The position numbers were made by a program, and so were the translations under genes. A stretch of DNA of 64,000 nt from Nocardioidaceae bacterium UBA4001 (lineage in GTDB: Bacteria > Actinomycetota > Actinomycetes > Propionibacteriales > Nocardioidaceae): positions 1,930-65,929 of the forward strand of contig DGBP01000062.1 of NCBI GenBank assembly GCA_002384855.1, read 5' to 3'. This document shows positions 62,725 through 64,000 of this stretch, piece by piece (the stretch's first letter is position 1; every line of letters starts with the position of its first letter). Under the pieces are notes generated by a model that was given only the letters and a program-made list of their open reading frames with translations, did no database searches and was not told the origin of the DNA.

Positions 62725-63642
62725 GTGTCAACCATCCCTGCCGAGTACTCCCTCCTCGTCGACGACGCCGCGGTCTTCCCACCCGGCAACGCTCCGCTGA
62801 CCGAGGCGCTGGCCGCCCATCGCGAGCACCGCCGGACGGACTGGGCGGACCTCGTCGGCCCGTTCGTGGTGAGCGACGTCGCGCTCCCCGGCCTGATCGA
62901 GGCGATCCGCGCCGCGGCGGCCGAGCCGCTCCCGGTGTCGGTCGTCGTCACCGGTGGCGCGGGCGCGATCGAGCCCGCCGTGCGCTGGGCCGGCCGCGCC
63001 GCCGAGCTCGAGCTCGCCGCCGTGGAGCTCGCCCTGCGCGACGAGGAGGACCTCCCCCGCAACGCCCGGCGGGTGACCACCGTCGTGGACCAGCTGCGCG
63101 TCGCCGGCGACCTCGACGTCGAGACCCCGGTGTACGTCGAACCGCCCCGACCGGCCGGGCCGGAGCCCACGTCGTCGTGGCTGACCACCCTCGACGAGGT
63201 CGCCGCCCTCGACCTCCGGCTGAAGTTCCGCACCGGTGGTGCCACCGCGGACGCGTTCCCCACCGCCGCCGCGCTCGCCACGTGCATCGAGGCCGCCCTC
63301 GACCGCGAGCTGCGGTTCAAGTGCACCGCAGGGCTCCACCACGCCCTCCGGCACCGCGTGGTCGAGGGCTTCGAGCGCCCTGTCGACCAGCACGGCTTCC
63401 TCAACGTGCTGCTCGCCACCCGGGCGGCCCTCGACGGCGCTTCCGCCGCGGACGTGGCAGCAGCCCTCGAGACGACCGACGCGGCGGAGGTCCGCCGTAC
63501 CCTCGTGGCGGCGGGCAGTGCCGGGCTGGTCTCGGCCCGCCGCTGGTTCACCTCCTTCGGCTCGTGCAGCGTGCTGGAGCCGCTGGAGGACCTGGTACAC
63601 CTCGGCCTCGTGGAGACCGCCGACGTGGAGGAGCAGGCATGA
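62725..63642 (+). CDS. Unknown protein between hmgA and fahA
   Basis: 305 residues, GTG start 77 bp from hmgA, overlapping the fahA start by ATGA. Alternating strands and helices (SVVVTGGAGAIEPAV, ELELAAVELAL, LDLRLKFRTGG, LRFKCTAGLHHAL) suggest a TIM-barrel-like fold. No catalytic motif recognised. Gene position argues for a role in homogentisate or maleylacetoacetate handling. I cannot give a function. Confidence 0.75.
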   Translation: MSTIPAEYSLLVDDAAVFPPGNAPLTEALAAHREHRRTDWADLVGPFVVSDVALPGLIEAIRAAAAEPLPVSVVVTGGAGAIEPAVRWAGRAAELELAAVELALRDEEDLPRNARRVTTVVDQLRVAGDLDVETPVYVEPPRPAGPEPTSSWLTTLDEVAALDLRLKFRTGGATADAFPTAAALATCIEAALDRELRFKCTAGLHHALRHRVVEGFERPVDQHGFLNVLLATRAALDGASAADVAAALETTDAAEVRRTLVAAGSAGLVSARRWFTSFGSCSVLEPLEDLVHLGLVETADVEEQA

Positions 63643-64000
63643 CCGCCGGGGAGTACGCCACCGACAGCTGGGTCGAGGGAGCCACCGGCTCGCTCTACGA
63701 CATCGACAACCTGCCCTACGGGGTCTTCTCCCACGACGACGAGGACCCGCGGGTGGGCGTGCGCATCGGGGAACAGGTGCTCGACCTCGCCCCGGTCGCG
63801 GCCGGCGACATGCTCGAGGTCGCGCACCTGTTCGAGGAGCCGACCCTCAACCCCCTGATGGCGACCGGGCGGCCGACCTGGGACTCCGTGCGCAGCTGGA
63901 TCGTCTCGCTCCTGACCGACCCCGCCCGCCGGGACCTCGTCGAGCCGTCGCTGCTGCCGGTGTCGGAGGTGACCCTGCAGCTCCCGGTCACCGTCGCCGA
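63639..64000 (+). CDS. fahA: Fumarylacetoacetase, N-terminal part (cut by window end)
   Basis: 120 residues visible, ATG at 63639. YDIDNLPYGVFSHDDEDPRV and VRIGEQVLDLAPVAAGDM are the standard N-terminal domain of fumarylacetoacetase, the last enzyme of tyrosine breakdown. The catalytic C-terminal domain lies beyond the window. Translationally coupled to the preceding gene. Confidence 0.92.
   Translation, partial: MTAGEYATDSWVEGATGSLYDIDNLPYGVFSHDDEDPRVGVRIGEQVLDLAPVAAGDMLEVAHLFEEPTLNPLMATGRPTWDSVRSWIVSLLTDPARRDLVEPSLLPVSEVTLQLPVTVA

Overview
The window is high-GC actinobacterial chromosome. It most resembles Nocardioidaceae (Nocardioides-type). The evidence is the Mec-CysO-CysM sulfur-carrier cluster, the SigK/RskA pair, the SigE-family sigma factor, class I aldolase, the Eis-type acetyltransferase, mycobacterium-like gene order around murI/rph/rdgB, frequent GTG starts, and four-base ATGA/GTGA overlaps between co-transcribed genes. 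Taxonomy is inferred, since no rRNA lies in the window.

Layout. 0-5 kb: PrsW protease, Xaa-Pro aminopeptidase, a small monooxygenase, and a SigE-family sigma factor with a membrane-anchored partner. 5-10 kb: tRNA-Arg, a CtpF-like P-type ATPase convergent with a membrane universal stress protein (both preceded by DosR/DevR-like boxes), then DsbA/MauE. 10-17 kb: oligoribonuclease, tRNA-His, pirin, a PYROXD2-like oxidoreductase, RskA/SigK, an ArsR/SRPBCC pair with a clear operator, tRNA-Lys. 17-23 kb: a signalling cluster (CheB without receiver, CheR-PAS, two GAF-ANTAR proteins, a Glu/Arg-rich coiled coil, STAS). 23-41 kb: Eis, sortase F, aldolase, two penicillin-binding proteins, an antiporter, lipoproteins, and a run of broken genes (DUF4397, metalloprotease, sigma/anti-sigma, oligopeptidase B). 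41-48 kb: twin four-cysteine mini-proteins, a penicillin-acylase-family protein, DUF3618, a cobalt/nickel ECF transporter, Bcp. 48-64 kb: a class I tRNA with anticodon UAG, then housekeeping genes (rdgB, rph, murI, plsC, cysM-cysO-mec, clpS, pncB, a pncA-like gene) and homogentisate catabolism (hmgA, an unknown protein, fahA, which runs off the end).

How parts work together. The ATPase, stress protein and both four-cysteine proteins may form a hypoxia/redox regulon, because each has a GGGAC-N4-GTCCC-like palindrome upstream; the regulator is not in the window. CheB, CheR-PAS and the first GAF-ANTAR protein look like one operon with no chemoreceptor. Mec, CysO and CysM make cysteine by the protein-thiocarboxylate route. 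CbiM, a CbiN-like protein, CbiQ and CbiO make a metal importer that shares a Fur-like palindrome with bcp.

Caution. At least four frameshifts sit in G or C runs of 5-7 and are each repaired by one added base, so some pseudogenes may be sequencing errors. Other lesions (missing signal-peptide, 5' or 3' segments, and one displaced inverted segment) are not explained that way.
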